From contig CAVZOP010000002.1 of the NCBI GenBank assembly GCA_963776935.1, forward strand, positions 744,001-808,000: 64,000 nucleotides of DNA, written 5' to 3'. Shown here piece by piece: positions 8,097-15,992 of this stretch; within the stretch, counting starts at the first letter, position 1, and each line of letters starts with the position of its first letter. Source of the DNA: JALOLG01 sp963776935 (GTDB taxonomy: Bacteria; Actinomycetota; Acidimicrobiia; Acidimicrobiales; Ilumatobacteraceae). A program made the position numbers and the translations under genes. The notes under the pieces are model-generated. The model did not search any database. It saw only the letters and a list, made by a program, of their open reading frames with translations, and had not been told where the DNA came from.

Positions 8097-8969
8097 GTGC
8101 TCCGCATCGTCCTGCCCAAGGGCTCACTCGAGAAGGCGACGCTGGAGCTGTTCGAGGCCGCCGACCTGAATGTCGTTCGTTCGTCGTCGGTCGACTACCG
8201 GGCGACGATCGACGACCCGCGCGTCACCGAGGTCCGCATCCTGCGCCCGCAGGAGATCCCCGTGTACGTCGCCGAAGGGTTGTTCGACATCGGCATCACC
8301 GGACGCGATTGGATCGAGGAGACGTCCAGCCAGGTCGTGAGCCTCGGCGAGCTCAAGTACTCGAAGGAGACCGGCAACCCGGTCCGCGTCGTCGTCGCCG
8401 TGGCCGGCGATTCCGATGTCGAGCGCGTCGAGCAACTGCCGCAGGGTGTCCGGGTGTCGTCCGAATACCCGTCGCTGACGAAGCGCTACTTCGAATCGAA
8501 GGGCATCGACGCCGACGTCCGTCTCTCGTACGGCGCCAGCGAGGCGAAGATCCCCGACATCGCCGACTGTGTCGTCGACATCACCGAGACCGGTCGCGCG
8601 TTGCGGGCGGCCGGGCTGCGGATCATCGACACCATCCTCACCAGCTGGACCGAGGCGATCGCCAACCCGACCAGCCATGCCGATCCCGAGAAGCGGCACG
8701 CCATGGCGCAGCTGATGACACTGCTCAACGGCACGCTCGAGGCGCGCGGCAAGGTGCTCGTCAAGCTGAACGTCTCCGCCGATGAGTACGAGGCGGTGCT
8801 CGCCGTGCTGCCGTCGGCGAAGTCGCCGACCGTCGCCCATCTCGCCAACGGCGGCTACGCGATCGAGAGTGTCGTCGAGAAGGCCCAGATCAACCGGATC
8901 ATCCCCGCGCTGCGTGATGCGGGTGCTACCGACTTGCTCGAGATCCCGATCAGCAAGATCATCCATTGA
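8097..8969 (+). CDS. hisG: ATP phosphoribosyltransferase, long form
   Basis: HisG catalyses the first step of histidine synthesis, joining ATP and PRPP. The 290 residues start MLRIVLPKGSLEKATLELF. The catalytic domain contains GLFDIGITGRDW, and a PRPP-binding stretch with ADCVVDITETGRALRAAGLR is followed by a C-terminal ACT-like regulatory domain (about 215-290, ending LLEIPISKIIH). That domain marks the long, histidine-inhibited form that does not need HisZ. No other his genes are nearby. The downstream small gene follows after 18 bases and may be co-transcribed. Confidence 0.96.
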   Translation: MLRIVLPKGSLEKATLELFEAADLNVVRSSSVDYRATIDDPRVTEVRILRPQEIPVYVAEGLFDIGITGRDWIEETSSQVVSLGELKYSKETGNPVRVVVAVAGDSDVERVEQLPQGVRVSSEYPSLTKRYFESKGIDADVRLSYGASEAKIPDIADCVVDITETGRALRAAGLRIIDTILTSWTEAIANPTSHADPEKRHAMAQLMTLLNGTLEARGKVLVKLNVSADEYEAVLAVLPSAKSPTVAHLANGGYAIESVVEKAQINRIIPALRDAGATDLLEIPISKIIH

Positions 8970-8987
8970 CGATTTCGGTGAGGATGC

Positions 8988-9221
8988 GTGTCTGAGATGC
9001 CACACGGGTCGGTCACCGATTTCGACGAGGCGCGGGGTCTCGGTGTGATCACCGACGACACCGGCACGGCGTACCGGTTCCACTGCGTCGAGATCAGCGA
9101 CGGCACGCGTTCGATCGCGATCGGCACGCCGGTCCGGTTCGACGTGATCGCCAAGCTCGGCGCCTACGAAGCGGCGAGGATCGTGTCGTGGACGACCGCG
9201 AGCGACGCATCGTCGACGTGA
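8988..9221 (+). CDS. Small cold-shock-like (CSD-fold) protein
   Basis: The 77-residue product resembles a divergent cold-shock domain: GSVTDFDEARGLGVITDD at the front matches the family's G-x-V-K-W-F-x-x-x-K-G-x-G-F-I pattern, and TAYRFHCVEISDG and IGTPVRFDVIAKLG occupy the later strands. The aromatic RNP residues are mostly missing, so nucleic-acid binding is not assured. GTG 8988 and ATG 8997 both follow GGTGAGGA; the latter spacing is better for ribosomes. Its 3' end overlaps the next gene by 34 bases, so the two are probably expressed together. Confidence 0.65.
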   Translation: MSEMPHGSVTDFDEARGLGVITDDTGTAYRFHCVEISDGTRSIAIGTPVRFDVIAKLGAYEAARIVSWTTASDASST

Positions 9222-9508
9222 TCCTGGCGCTCGGTCCGGGGGAGGTGACGACGTACGGCGACATCGCCGACGTCGCCGGCTACCCGAAAAGGGCGCGGCT
9301 CGTCGGCCGGATCCTGGCGACGACGTCGATCGACGTCCCGTGGTGGCGAGTCGTGAACGTCAACGGGCGGCTGGTCCCCGGGCACGAGCGCGAGCAGGCC
9401 CAACTGCTGCGTGCCGAACGGGTCGTCGTTCGAGGCGGTCGGGTGCGCTCGGCGCCCGTCGGGCGCTTCACTCGTCGGCCGGATGACGCGCCGCGGCGGC
9501 GCCCTTGA
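9188..9508 (+). CDS. Alkyltransferase-like protein (ATL), MGMT fold without the catalytic cysteine
   Basis: This is a 106-residue member of the O6-alkylguanine-DNA alkyltransferase fold. The recognition helix is visible as GEVTTYGDIADVAGYP and GRILATTS. The active-site PCHR of true alkyltransferases reads PWWRVVN here (about residues 51-57), with tryptophan replacing the acceptor cysteine. Family members of this kind bind and flip alkylated bases and hand them to nucleotide excision repair; they do not repair directly. A basic tail follows. The 3' end overlaps the convergent DUF1844-like gene by 41 bases. Confidence 0.87.
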   Translation: MDDRERRIVDVILALGPGEVTTYGDIADVAGYPKRARLVGRILATTSIDVPWWRVVNVNGRLVPGHEREQAQLLRAERVVVRGGRVRSAPVGRFTRRPDDAPRRRP

Positions 9509-9827
9509 CCTGTACGAACGCGATCCTGATGTTGGCGAGGGCGTCGCGCATCGTCGGTGCGTCCTCACCGAGGCGATCGCCGAGCCCCTCGACGAGGCAG
9601 GCCACGGCGTCGATCGCCAGCGCCGACGCGCGCAGGTCGGGCGGGTCGGACGACAGGTGGATGGCGGCCAGCTCGTACAGACCCATCACGTGGTTGGTGA
9701 CCACGATCTCGGCGGGCACCTCGGCCAGGCGGGCCTGCGCGTCGCGGAGTGCCTCGTTGGCCCCGTCGAGTGCCGAACCGTCCTCGCCCTGTGGCCCCGT
9801 CGGGTCACCGGAGGATTCATCTCTCAC
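9468..9827 (-). CDS. DUF1844-like protein upstream of infC
   Basis: The function is unknown. The 119-residue product has a polar N-terminus (RDESSGDPTGPQGEDG) and a helical conserved core with VMGLYELAAIHLS, ALAIDAVACLVEGLGDRL and MRDALANIRIAFVQVK. This resembles the small DUF1844 family, whose members often sit beside infC in actinobacteria; the match is from memory. The GTG start was chosen because TAGGGT lies seven bases upstream. A longer reading from 9926 would run across that promoter. The gene is divergent from infC. Confidence 0.62.
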   Translation of the reverse strand: MRDESSGDPTGPQGEDGSALDGANEALRDAQARLAEVPAEIVVTNHVMGLYELAAIHLSSDPPDLRASALAIDAVACLVEGLGDRLGEDAPTMRDALANIRIAFVQVKGAAAARHPADE

Positions 9828-9834
9828 GTGCGCT

Positions 9835-9840
9835 ACCCTA
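9835..9840 (-). promoter_or_regulatory. -10 element of the DUF1844-like gene (leaderless)
   Basis: Minus-strand TAGGGT is followed by seven bases (AGCGCAC) and the GTG at 9827. Confidence 0.5.
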
Positions 9841-10071
9841 CCGACGACAACTGAGGCGAAGTGGGGGAGACCCCCACCCGACCACACCGACGGGCACAGC
9901 CCGACAGACAAGTGCGATCGGGTCAATGCTCATGATCGCGACGGCGTGGCCGCCCGACGACCGAGGCGCTGCTGGCGCCTGGCCGCCGGTTCCGCACCTG
10001 TCTCCGGTCGTGCTCCGCATGGACTTCGCGTCGAGCACCGCAACCGGAACTGGGAGGCCAACCCATTGCAC

Positions 10072-10088
10072 AGGAGTGATCAGCCATA
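10072..10088 (+). promoter_or_regulatory. infC ribosome-binding site and AUA start codon
   Basis: AGGAG (10072-10076) is followed by nine bases and ATA (10086-10088). An in-frame TGA lies at 10077-10079, and no ATG, GTG or TTG occurs in this frame before 10206, deep inside the conserved domain. A rare start codon is the known device by which IF3 represses its own mRNA. Confidence 0.8.
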
Positions 10089-10922
10089 GCACCGCCGAAG
10101 AGCGAACAGCACCGTGTCAACGACCGCATCCGGGCCCGTGAGGTCCGCCTGATCGGTCCCGACGGCAATCAGCTCGGCATCAAACCCGTCCCCGAAGCGC
10201 TGAAGATGGCGCGGGGTCTCGACCTCGATCTGGTCGAGGTGGCGCCGATGGCGAACCCGCCCGTCTGTCGGATCATGGACTACGGCAAGTTCCGGTACGA
10301 GGAGGCCCAAAAGGCCAAGGAGGCCCGGAAGAAGTCGTCGAACGTCACGGTGAAGGAAGTCAAGTTCCGTCCCAAGATCGGCAAGGGTGACTTCGACACC
10401 AAGGTGCGGCATCTCATCGGGTTCATCGAGGAGGGCCACAAGGTGAAGGTCACGCTGCAGTTCAGGGGTCGCGAGATGGCTCACCCCGAGCTCGGTTCCC
10501 GGATTCTCGATGGCGTCATCCGCGCTGTCGGACCGGCGGCGAAGGTCGAGAACGAGGCCCGGCTCGAGGGCAGGAACATGTCGATGGTGCTGGCGCCGGA
10601 CAAGAAGGCGCAAGAGGCGATCAAGAAGGCGGCCGAGGAAGCGGCCGCCGAGCAGGCCGCCGCCGAGGCGGCGATACAACAAACGACGGCGGTCGACGCG
10701 ACCGCCGCGATGGCAACAGTCGAGATGGCAACGGAAACCGCGACAGATGGCGCGGCCGCGAATGACGAGGAAGCCGACTTGGAGCTGGCACCGGCGGAGC
10801 CGGAACCAGTCGAGCCGGAACCAGTCGAGCCGGAACCAGTCGAGATGGCAACGGTCGCGGTGAGCGCGAGCGACGGCGACGAAGGATCAGGAGAACCACA
10901 TGCCGAAGATGAAGACGAGTAA
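10086..10922 (+). CDS. infC: Translation initiation factor IF-3 with long acidic C-terminal extension
   Basis: IF3 binds the 30S subunit and checks the start codon. From the ATA start the product is 278 residues, far longer than the usual 170-200. The N-terminal domain (RVNDRIRAREVRLIGPDG, then ARGLDLDLVEVAP and PVCRIMDYGKFRYE) and the C-terminal domain (VKEVKFRPKIGKGDFDTK) are canonical to about residue 175. An Ala/Glu/Pro-rich tail of about 95 residues follows, with three perfect 15-bp DNA repeats (10797-10841) encoding EPEPV units. The last 23 bases overlap rpmI. The AUA start suggests autoregulation by IF3, as in E. coli. The tail is probably disordered and acidic, with no assignable role. 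Confidence 0.95.
   Translation: MAPPKSEQHRVNDRIRAREVRLIGPDGNQLGIKPVPEALKMARGLDLDLVEVAPMANPPVCRIMDYGKFRYEEAQKAKEARKKSSNVTVKEVKFRPKIGKGDFDTKVRHLIGFIEEGHKVKVTLQFRGREMAHPELGSRILDGVIRAVGPAAKVENEARLEGRNMSMVLAPDKKAQEAIKKAAEEAAAEQAAAEAAIQQTTAVDATAAMATVEMATETATDGAAANDEEADLELAPAEPEPVEPEPVEPEPVEMATVAVSASDGDEGSGEPHAEDEDE
10797..10841 (+). repeat. Three perfect 15-bp tandem repeats inside infC
   Basis: GAGCCGGAACCAGTC occurs three times without change and encodes EPEPV. A separate 17-bp segment, AGTCGAGATGGCAACGG, also occurs twice (about 10719-10735 and 10838-10854). The acidic tail of IF3 has clearly grown by duplication. Confidence 0.9.
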
Positions 10923-11097
10923 GACCGCTGCCAAGCGGTTCAAGAAAACTGGGTCCGGCAAACTTCGGCGTCAGCAGGCGATGCGTCAGCACCTGTTCGA
11001 GAAGAAGCCTTCGACGCGGACCAGGCGCCTCGCCGCCGACGTCGACGTCCACCCCTCCGACGTCAAGAACATCAAGCGTCTCCTCGGCGAGCGCTGA
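10900..11097 (+). CDS. rpmI: 50S ribosomal protein bL35
   Basis: This small basic large-subunit protein has 65 residues. MPKMKTSKTAAKRFKKTGSG is the hallmark N-terminus, and the end reads DVKNIKRLLGER. AGGAGA inside the infC tail gives it a ribosome-binding site, and the ATG lies 23 bases before the infC stop. The infC-rpmI-rplT order is conserved across bacteria and usually co-regulated. Confidence 0.97.
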   Translation: MPKMKTSKTAAKRFKKTGSGKLRRQQAMRQHLFEKKPSTRTRRLAADVDVHPSDVKNIKRLLGER

Positions 11098-11152
11098 CCA
11101 GGTTCGACCGAAGTTCGTAGAGATCCAGAATTCGTAGAGAAGAGGTAGTGAG

Positions 11153-11506
11153 ATGGCTCGCGTCAAGCGCGGCGTGGCGGCCAAGAAGCGCCACAAGAAG
11201 GTTCTCGAGCAGGCCAAGGGCTACTACGGGAACAAGAGCAGGTCCTTTCGGGCCGCCAACGAGCAGGTCATGCACAGTGGCCAGTACGCGTTCCGTGACC
11301 GCCGGGCGAAGAAGGGCGAGTTCCGTCGCCTCTGGATCCAGCGCATCAACGCCGCCTGCCGCCTCAACGACATGAGCTACAGCCGGTTCATCGCCGGGCT
11401 CAACGCGGCCGGCATCGAAGTCGACCGCAAGATCCTCGCCGATCTGGCCGTCACCGACGCGGCCGCCTTCGCGTCGCTCGTGGCGTCGGCCAAGGCAGCA
11501 CTCTGA
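11153..11506 (+). CDS. rplT: 50S ribosomal protein bL20
   Basis: bL20 binds 23S rRNA early in large-subunit assembly. The 117 residues start MARVKRGVAAKKRHKKVLE, followed by GYYGNKSRSFRAANEQV and LWIQRINAACRLNDMSYSRF, the standard family pattern. It lies 55 bases after rpmI with GAGGTAGTGAG before the ATG. In E. coli L20 represses this operon; whether that holds here is not visible. The stop codon overlaps the presumed CTG start of the next gene. Confidence 0.97.
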   Translation: MARVKRGVAAKKRHKKVLEQAKGYYGNKSRSFRAANEQVMHSGQYAFRDRRAKKGEFRRLWIQRINAACRLNDMSYSRFIAGLNAAGIEVDRKILADLAVTDAAAFASLVASAKAAL

Positions 11507-12243
11507 ACGAACCGCTGGCGTTCAACAACGCCAAGGTCCAACGGCTGCGGCGCCTGCTCGGGCGCCGCAGTTCGCGTTCCGACGAAGGTGCCTTCGTCGT
11601 CGAGGGCGGCCAACTCGTCGGCGAGGCCGTCGCCGCCGGTTGGGAGATCGAGGCCGAGTTCGTGGCGGCCGGGACGCAACCGGTCACCGGCTCGGCGGCC
11701 TTCGTGCTGGCGGCGGGTGTGATCGACCGTGTCGCCTCCACCGAGTCGCCGCAGCCCATCCTCGCCGTGGTGCGCATCCCGGCGCCGACCCTCGACCTGT
11801 CGACGGCGGGCTTCGTGCTCGTCGCCGACCGGATCGCCGACCCGGGCAACCTCGGCACGATCCTGCGGTCGGCCGAAGCCGCTGGCGTCGACGGCGTAGG
11901 GCTCACGGCCGGTTCGGTCGATCCGTTCAACCCCAAGGTCGTACGCGCGTCGGCCGGTGCGCTGTTCCGCGTTCCCGTGCTCGACACGACCGTTGCCGCC
12001 GTGCGAGCGGCCGGGATGCGGACGATCGGCACCTCGTCGCACCGAGGGACCGCCCACACCGAGGCCGATCTGACCGGACGGTCGGCGCTCGTCGTCGGCA
12101 ACGAGGCCCACGGGATTCCCGACGACGCAGGTGTCGACGAGTGGGTGACGATCCGGCACCACGGGCGCGCCGAGAGCCTCAACGTGGCGATGGCGGCAAC
12201 CGTGCTGTGCTTCGAGGCCGCCCGCCAACGTGAGACCGACTGA
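11503..12243 (+). CDS. SpoU/TrmH-family RNA 2'-O-methyltransferase
   Basis: The gene sits at the tsnR position of actinobacteria and encodes a SPOUT-fold ribose methyltransferase. An N-terminal substrate-binding domain (KVQRLRRLLGRRSS, then EGAFVVEGGQLVGEA) precedes the SPOUT motifs: LVADRIADPGNLGTILRSAEA, VVGNEAHGIPDD and SLNVAMAATVLCFEA. The rRNA or tRNA target is unknown. The start is unusual: no ATG, GTG or TTG precedes the conserved N-terminal domain, so CTG 11503, overlapping the rplT TGA as CTGA, is proposed and gives 246 residues. The first GTG (11662) would delete the whole substrate-binding domain. Confidence 0.85.
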   Translation: MNEPLAFNNAKVQRLRRLLGRRSSRSDEGAFVVEGGQLVGEAVAAGWEIEAEFVAAGTQPVTGSAAFVLAAGVIDRVASTESPQPILAVVRIPAPTLDLSTAGFVLVADRIADPGNLGTILRSAEAAGVDGVGLTAGSVDPFNPKVVRASAGALFRVPVLDTTVAAVRAAGMRTIGTSSHRGTAHTEADLTGRSALVVGNEAHGIPDDAGVDEWVTIRHHGRAESLNVAMAATVLCFEAARQRETD

Positions 12244-12282
12244 GGTCGACGGCATCGACGGTGACGCCGGCAGCGTGAACTG

Positions 12283-12312
12283 TTGGCCCGGGTGACGCCA
12301 CCCGCGTATCCT
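12283..12312 (+). promoter_or_regulatory. Promoter of pheST
   Basis: TTGGCC (12283-12288) and TATCCT (12307-12312) are 18 bases apart. The inferred transcript starts near 12319, giving pheS a leader of roughly 130 bases. Confidence 0.5.
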
Positions 12313-12320
12313 TCAGACCG

Positions 12321-12368
12321 ATGCACGTGCAGCGATTTCGGTGCCCCGGACAGACCGGGGAGCTGTGA
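12321..12368 (+). CDS. Possible 15-codon leader peptide upstream of pheS
   Basis: ATG 12321 lies eight bases after the TATCCT -10 element, the same geometry as the window's leaderless genes. The frame encodes MHVQRFRCPGQTGEL and stops at 12366-12368. It has one Phe, so classical phenylalanine attenuation is not obvious. A perfect 6-bp hairpin with a 5-base loop (12344-12360, CCCCGG/CCGGGG) lies inside the frame. Both may be chance; the fit to the promoter is the main reason to list it. Confidence 0.35.
   Translation: MHVQRFRCPGQTGEL
12344..12360 (+). other. Short GC hairpin in the pheS leader
   Basis: CCCCGG and CCGGGG pair perfectly around a 5-base loop (ACAGA). It is about 90 bases before pheS. 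It could be part of an attenuation or stability element; no U-tract follows. Confidence 0.35.
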
Positions 12369-12452
12369 CGCCGACGATCGGTCAGCGCGCCACCACCTGA
12401 GTCCGTCCGGGGAGATCCCGTCCCGCCCGTTCGTCGCCTCGAAAGGACTCCA

Positions 12453-13466
12453 GTGATCGACGACATCCGTGCAGCACGCGAGGCCGCCCTCGCCCAGATC
12501 GCCGCGGCCGGCGATCTCGACGCGATCACGACGCTCGGCGCCAGCCTGCTCGGCAAGCGTGGTGAGCTCGCCCAGCTGAAGACCAAGCTCGGCGCGCTGG
12601 CGACGATCGACGAGAAGCGCGCCGCCGGTCAAGCCGTCAACGAGGCGATGGGGGTCGTCGACAGCGCGATCGAGGCTCGCCGCGCCGAGCTCGCCGGCGC
12701 CGCCCTGTCGGCACGTGTCGAGTCCGAGCGGCTCGATCTGACTGAGTACGCGGGCAAGCCGCGACGGGGACACGCCCACCTCGTGACGCAGGCGTGGGAG
12801 CGTCTCGAGGACGTGTTCATCGGCCTCGGCTTCCAGGTCGCCGAAGGGCCTGAGGTCGAGACCGACTGGCACAACTTCGAGGCGTTGAACATGGGTGCGA
12901 ATCATCCCACCCGCGGTGAGTTCGACACGTTGTTCGTCGATCACGTCACGTCCGATGGTCGATCGGGAACGACCGTGCTGCGTACGCACACCTCGCCCGT
13001 CCAGATCCGCACCATGCTCACGACGGCACCGCCGATCTACATCGTCGCCCCCGGGCGGGTGTTCCGTCGCGACACGCCGGACGCAACGCACATACCGGTG
13101 TTCCACCAGATCGAGGGGCTGGTCGTCGATCGCGACATCACGATGGCCGACCTGGCGGGCACGATCGAGGCGTTCACCAGGGCGTTCTTCGGCGGCGACT
13201 TCACGTCGCGCCTGCGGCCGTCGTACTTCCCGTTCACGGAGCCGTCGGCCGAGTTCGACATCCGCACACCGACGGGCGACTGGCTCGAGCTCGGCGGATG
13301 CGGCATGGTTCACCCCAACGTGCTGGCCGCCGTTGGTCTCGATCCCGAGGTGTGGAGCGGCTTCGCGTTCGGCTTCGGCATCGACCGGATGGCCAAAGAG
13401 CGCCATGCCGTCGGCGACATCCGCGAGATGTTCACCAACGACATTCGATTCCTGGAGCAGTTCTGA
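12453..13466 (+). CDS. pheS: Phenylalanyl-tRNA synthetase alpha subunit
   Basis: PheS is the catalytic subunit of the alpha2beta2 synthetase. The 337 residues begin with a coiled-coil tRNA-binding region. Class II motifs follow: HPTRGEFDTLF, motif 2 region LRTHTSPVQIRTM with the Phe-site segment GRVFRRDTPDATHIPVFHQIEG, SYFPFTEPSAEFDI, and motif 3 GFAFGFGIDRMAKERHAVGDIR. The GTG start is set by AAAGGA six bases upstream. The stop overlaps the pheT ATG by one base. Length and all motifs are normal. Confidence 0.97.
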   Translation: MIDDIRAAREAALAQIAAAGDLDAITTLGASLLGKRGELAQLKTKLGALATIDEKRAAGQAVNEAMGVVDSAIEARRAELAGAALSARVESERLDLTEYAGKPRRGHAHLVTQAWERLEDVFIGLGFQVAEGPEVETDWHNFEALNMGANHPTRGEFDTLFVDHVTSDGRSGTTVLRTHTSPVQIRTMLTTAPPIYIVAPGRVFRRDTPDATHIPVFHQIEGLVVDRDITMADLAGTIEAFTRAFFGGDFTSRLRPSYFPFTEPSAEFDIRTPTGDWLELGGCGMVHPNVLAAVGLDPEVWSGFAFGFGIDRMAKERHAVGDIREMFTNDIRFLEQF

Positions 13467-15867
13467 TGAGCCCGTGGAGTTCTGAGAGCAGAGTCACGGC
13501 GATGAAGATCCTGCTGTCCTGGCTCAACAACTACGCCGAGTTCGGCGACGACGTCGACGCCCTGGCGGCGGCGATGACGTCGCTCGGTCTGGCCGTCGAC
13601 GACGTCGAGCATGTCGGCGCGACGATCGACGGGGTCGTCACCGCCCGCGTGGTGCGCACCGAAGCGCACCCGGATGCCGCGCGTGTACATCGCGTCTACG
13701 TCGACGCCGGCGACGGCGCCGAGCGCCACGTGTGGTGCGGTGCGTTCAACATGAAGGCCGGTGACGTCGTGCCACTCGCCGTGATCGGCACGACGATGGC
13801 CGACGGTCAGACGATCGAGCGACGAGGGATCCTCGGGATCGACTCGGAAGGGATGCTGTGCTCGGCGCGCGAGCTGGGCCTCGGTGACGACCACGGCGGC
13901 ATCCTGATCCTGCCCGCCGACACCCCCCTCGGCCTGCCGTACGGGGACGTGCTCGGGATCGAGCGCGACGTGCTGTTCGACCTCGACATCACCCGCAACC
14001 GGCCGGACTGCTGGGGCTACGTCGGGGTGGCCCGCGACCTGGCCGCCCATCTCGGGCGCCAACTGCGTGTGCCCGCCCCGGAGCTGGCGGTCGACGGCGA
14101 GGAGCAGCGAGCCGACGTCGAGATCGTCGCCGGCGATCGCTGTGGGCGCTTCACGTCGACGGTGATGTCCGGTGTCGTGGTCGGCCCGTCGGCCGCCTGG
14201 ATGCAACGTCGCCTCACGGCGGCCGGGATGCGTCCGATCAGCAACGTCGTCGACGTGAGCAACTACGTGATGCTCGAGCTCAACCAGCCCAACCACGCCT
14301 ACGACCTGGCCACGCTCGGCACCGATCCGCAACGTCGCGGGTTCCGCATCCGGCTGGCGTCGGAGGGCGAGACGATGACGACACTCGATGGCAACGTGCA
14401 GACGTTCACCGCCGACGATCTCCTGATCTGCGACGCCGACGACCGGCCGATCGGCGTCGGCGGGGTGATGGGTGGGCTCGACACCGAGATCACCGCGGCG
14501 ACGAGCACGGTGGCCCTCGAGATCGCATGGTTCACGCCGATCGGTGTGATGCAGACGGCGGCGCGGCTCGGCCTGCGCTCGGAGGCGTCGGCCAGGTTCG
14601 AACGCGGTGTCGATCCGTACGGGATCGACCGTGCCGTCGCCCGGTTCGCCGAGCTGCTGCGCGAGACGTGTCCCGACCTGGTCGTCCACGCCGGCGCCGT
14701 CGATGCCCGAGGCGAGTCGATGCCGCCCGAGGAGCGGAGCACGGACGTGCGCATCTCCCAGGTGAACCGGATCCTCGGGACCGCGCTCGGCGGCCGACGA
14801 TCTGCCCGGCCTCCTCGATCCGATCGGCTACACGGTGTCCGGTGACGGCGAGACGCGCCGATGTCGCCCTGCCGTCGTGGCGACCCGACAGCGAGGCCGA
14901 GATCGACGTCGTCGAGGAGGTCGCCCGCCACTACGGCTACGACCGCCTCGGCAAGACCGTGCCGAAGTCGATCGTGCACGGGCGCCTCTCGGCGACCCAG
15001 ATCCGCCGCCGCCAGCTTCGCGAGGTGCTGCTCGGGCTCGGCATCTCCGAGGCGATGCCGAACCCGTTCCTGGCCCCGGACACCCTGGCGAAGGCGGGCC
15101 TCGACAGCACTGCCCTCACGATCAGCAACCCGCTCGTCGCCGAGGAGAGCGTGCTGCGGACGTCGTTGCGGCCCGGGTTGATGGACGCGATCGCGTTCAA
15201 CGAATCCCACCGGCGTACGGGCGTCTCGCTGTTCGAGATCGGTCACGTGTACCCACCCGGCGACGGCGATCTGCCCGACGAGTACGAGGCGTTGTGTGTC
15301 GTCCTTGCCGGGCGGGCCGCCCCCGAAGCGATGGCGGTGTGGCGGGAGGTGTCGAGTGCGCTCGGTGTCGGCGCCCGAGTGGACCAGGGTCGCGTCCCGC
15401 CGGGTCTGCATCCGACGCGTTCGGCGACGCTGTCGCTCGGGAAGGACCCGATCGGTGCGGTGGGGGAGATCGATCCGGCGGTGCTCGGGGAGTTCGACGT
15501 CAGTGAGCGCGTGGCCGTGCTCGAGCTCGACCTCGATCAAGTCCTCACCAAGCCGCCGAAGCCGGCGCTCTGGAAGGCCACCAGCCGGATGCCGTCGAGC
15601 GACCTCGACCTGGCGTTCGCGTTGCCCGACGACGTTCCCGCCGAGAAGCTCGAGCGGGCGATCCGCCAGGGTGCCGGCGCGCTGCTGGTCGACCTCGATC
15701 TCTTCGACGTGTACCGGGGCGAAGGCGTCGGCGACGGCCGCCGCAGCCTCGCCTACCGGCTCCGCCTCCAGCCGACCGATCGCAACCTCACCGACGCCGA
15801 CATCGCCGCCGTCCGCGAGCGATGCGTCGCCGCCGCCGCCAAACTCGGCGCCGACCTCCGCGGCTGA
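13466..15867 (+). pseudogene. pheT: Phenylalanyl-tRNA synthetase beta subunit, interrupted by two +1 frameshifts
   Basis: PheT carries tRNA-binding and editing domains. The N-terminal part (MKILLSWLNNYAEF, then an EMAP-type tRNA-binding domain and the B3/4 editing domain with DITRNRPDCWGYVGVARDLA) reads to about 14794. Domain B5 begins in frame 2, continues in frame 0 (DDLPGLLDPIGYTVSG) and switches again at about 14859 to frame 1 (DVALPSWRPDSEAEIDVVEE), which runs to the anticodon-binding C-terminus. Dropping C14795 and C14859 gives one continuous protein aligned to the family without gaps. ATG 13466 is used because GGAG precedes it and it overlaps the pheS stop; MKILL at 13502 is the alternative. 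Sequence error is the likeliest cause. Confidence 0.9.
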
Positions 15868-15984
15868 ACCCTCGTTCTGTCTGCCTCAGATGAGCACACG
15901 GGCAATCTGAAGCAGACACTTCCGGCTGAACCCCTCGTTCTGTCTGCCTCAGATGAGCACGACGGGCAGTCTGAGGCAGACAGG
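15862..15984. repeat. Two tandem hairpin units between pheT and yqgE
   Basis: A unit of about 60 bases occurs twice in direct orientation (from 15862 and from 15924). Each copy contains CTGTCTGCCTCAGA; in the second copy a perfect 14-bp inverted complement sits at 15970-15983, and in the first the partner arm (15906-15918) has one internal mismatch. It separates convergent genes and is probably a duplicated bidirectional terminator. Confidence 0.8.
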
Positions 15985-15992
15985 TCAGGGGT

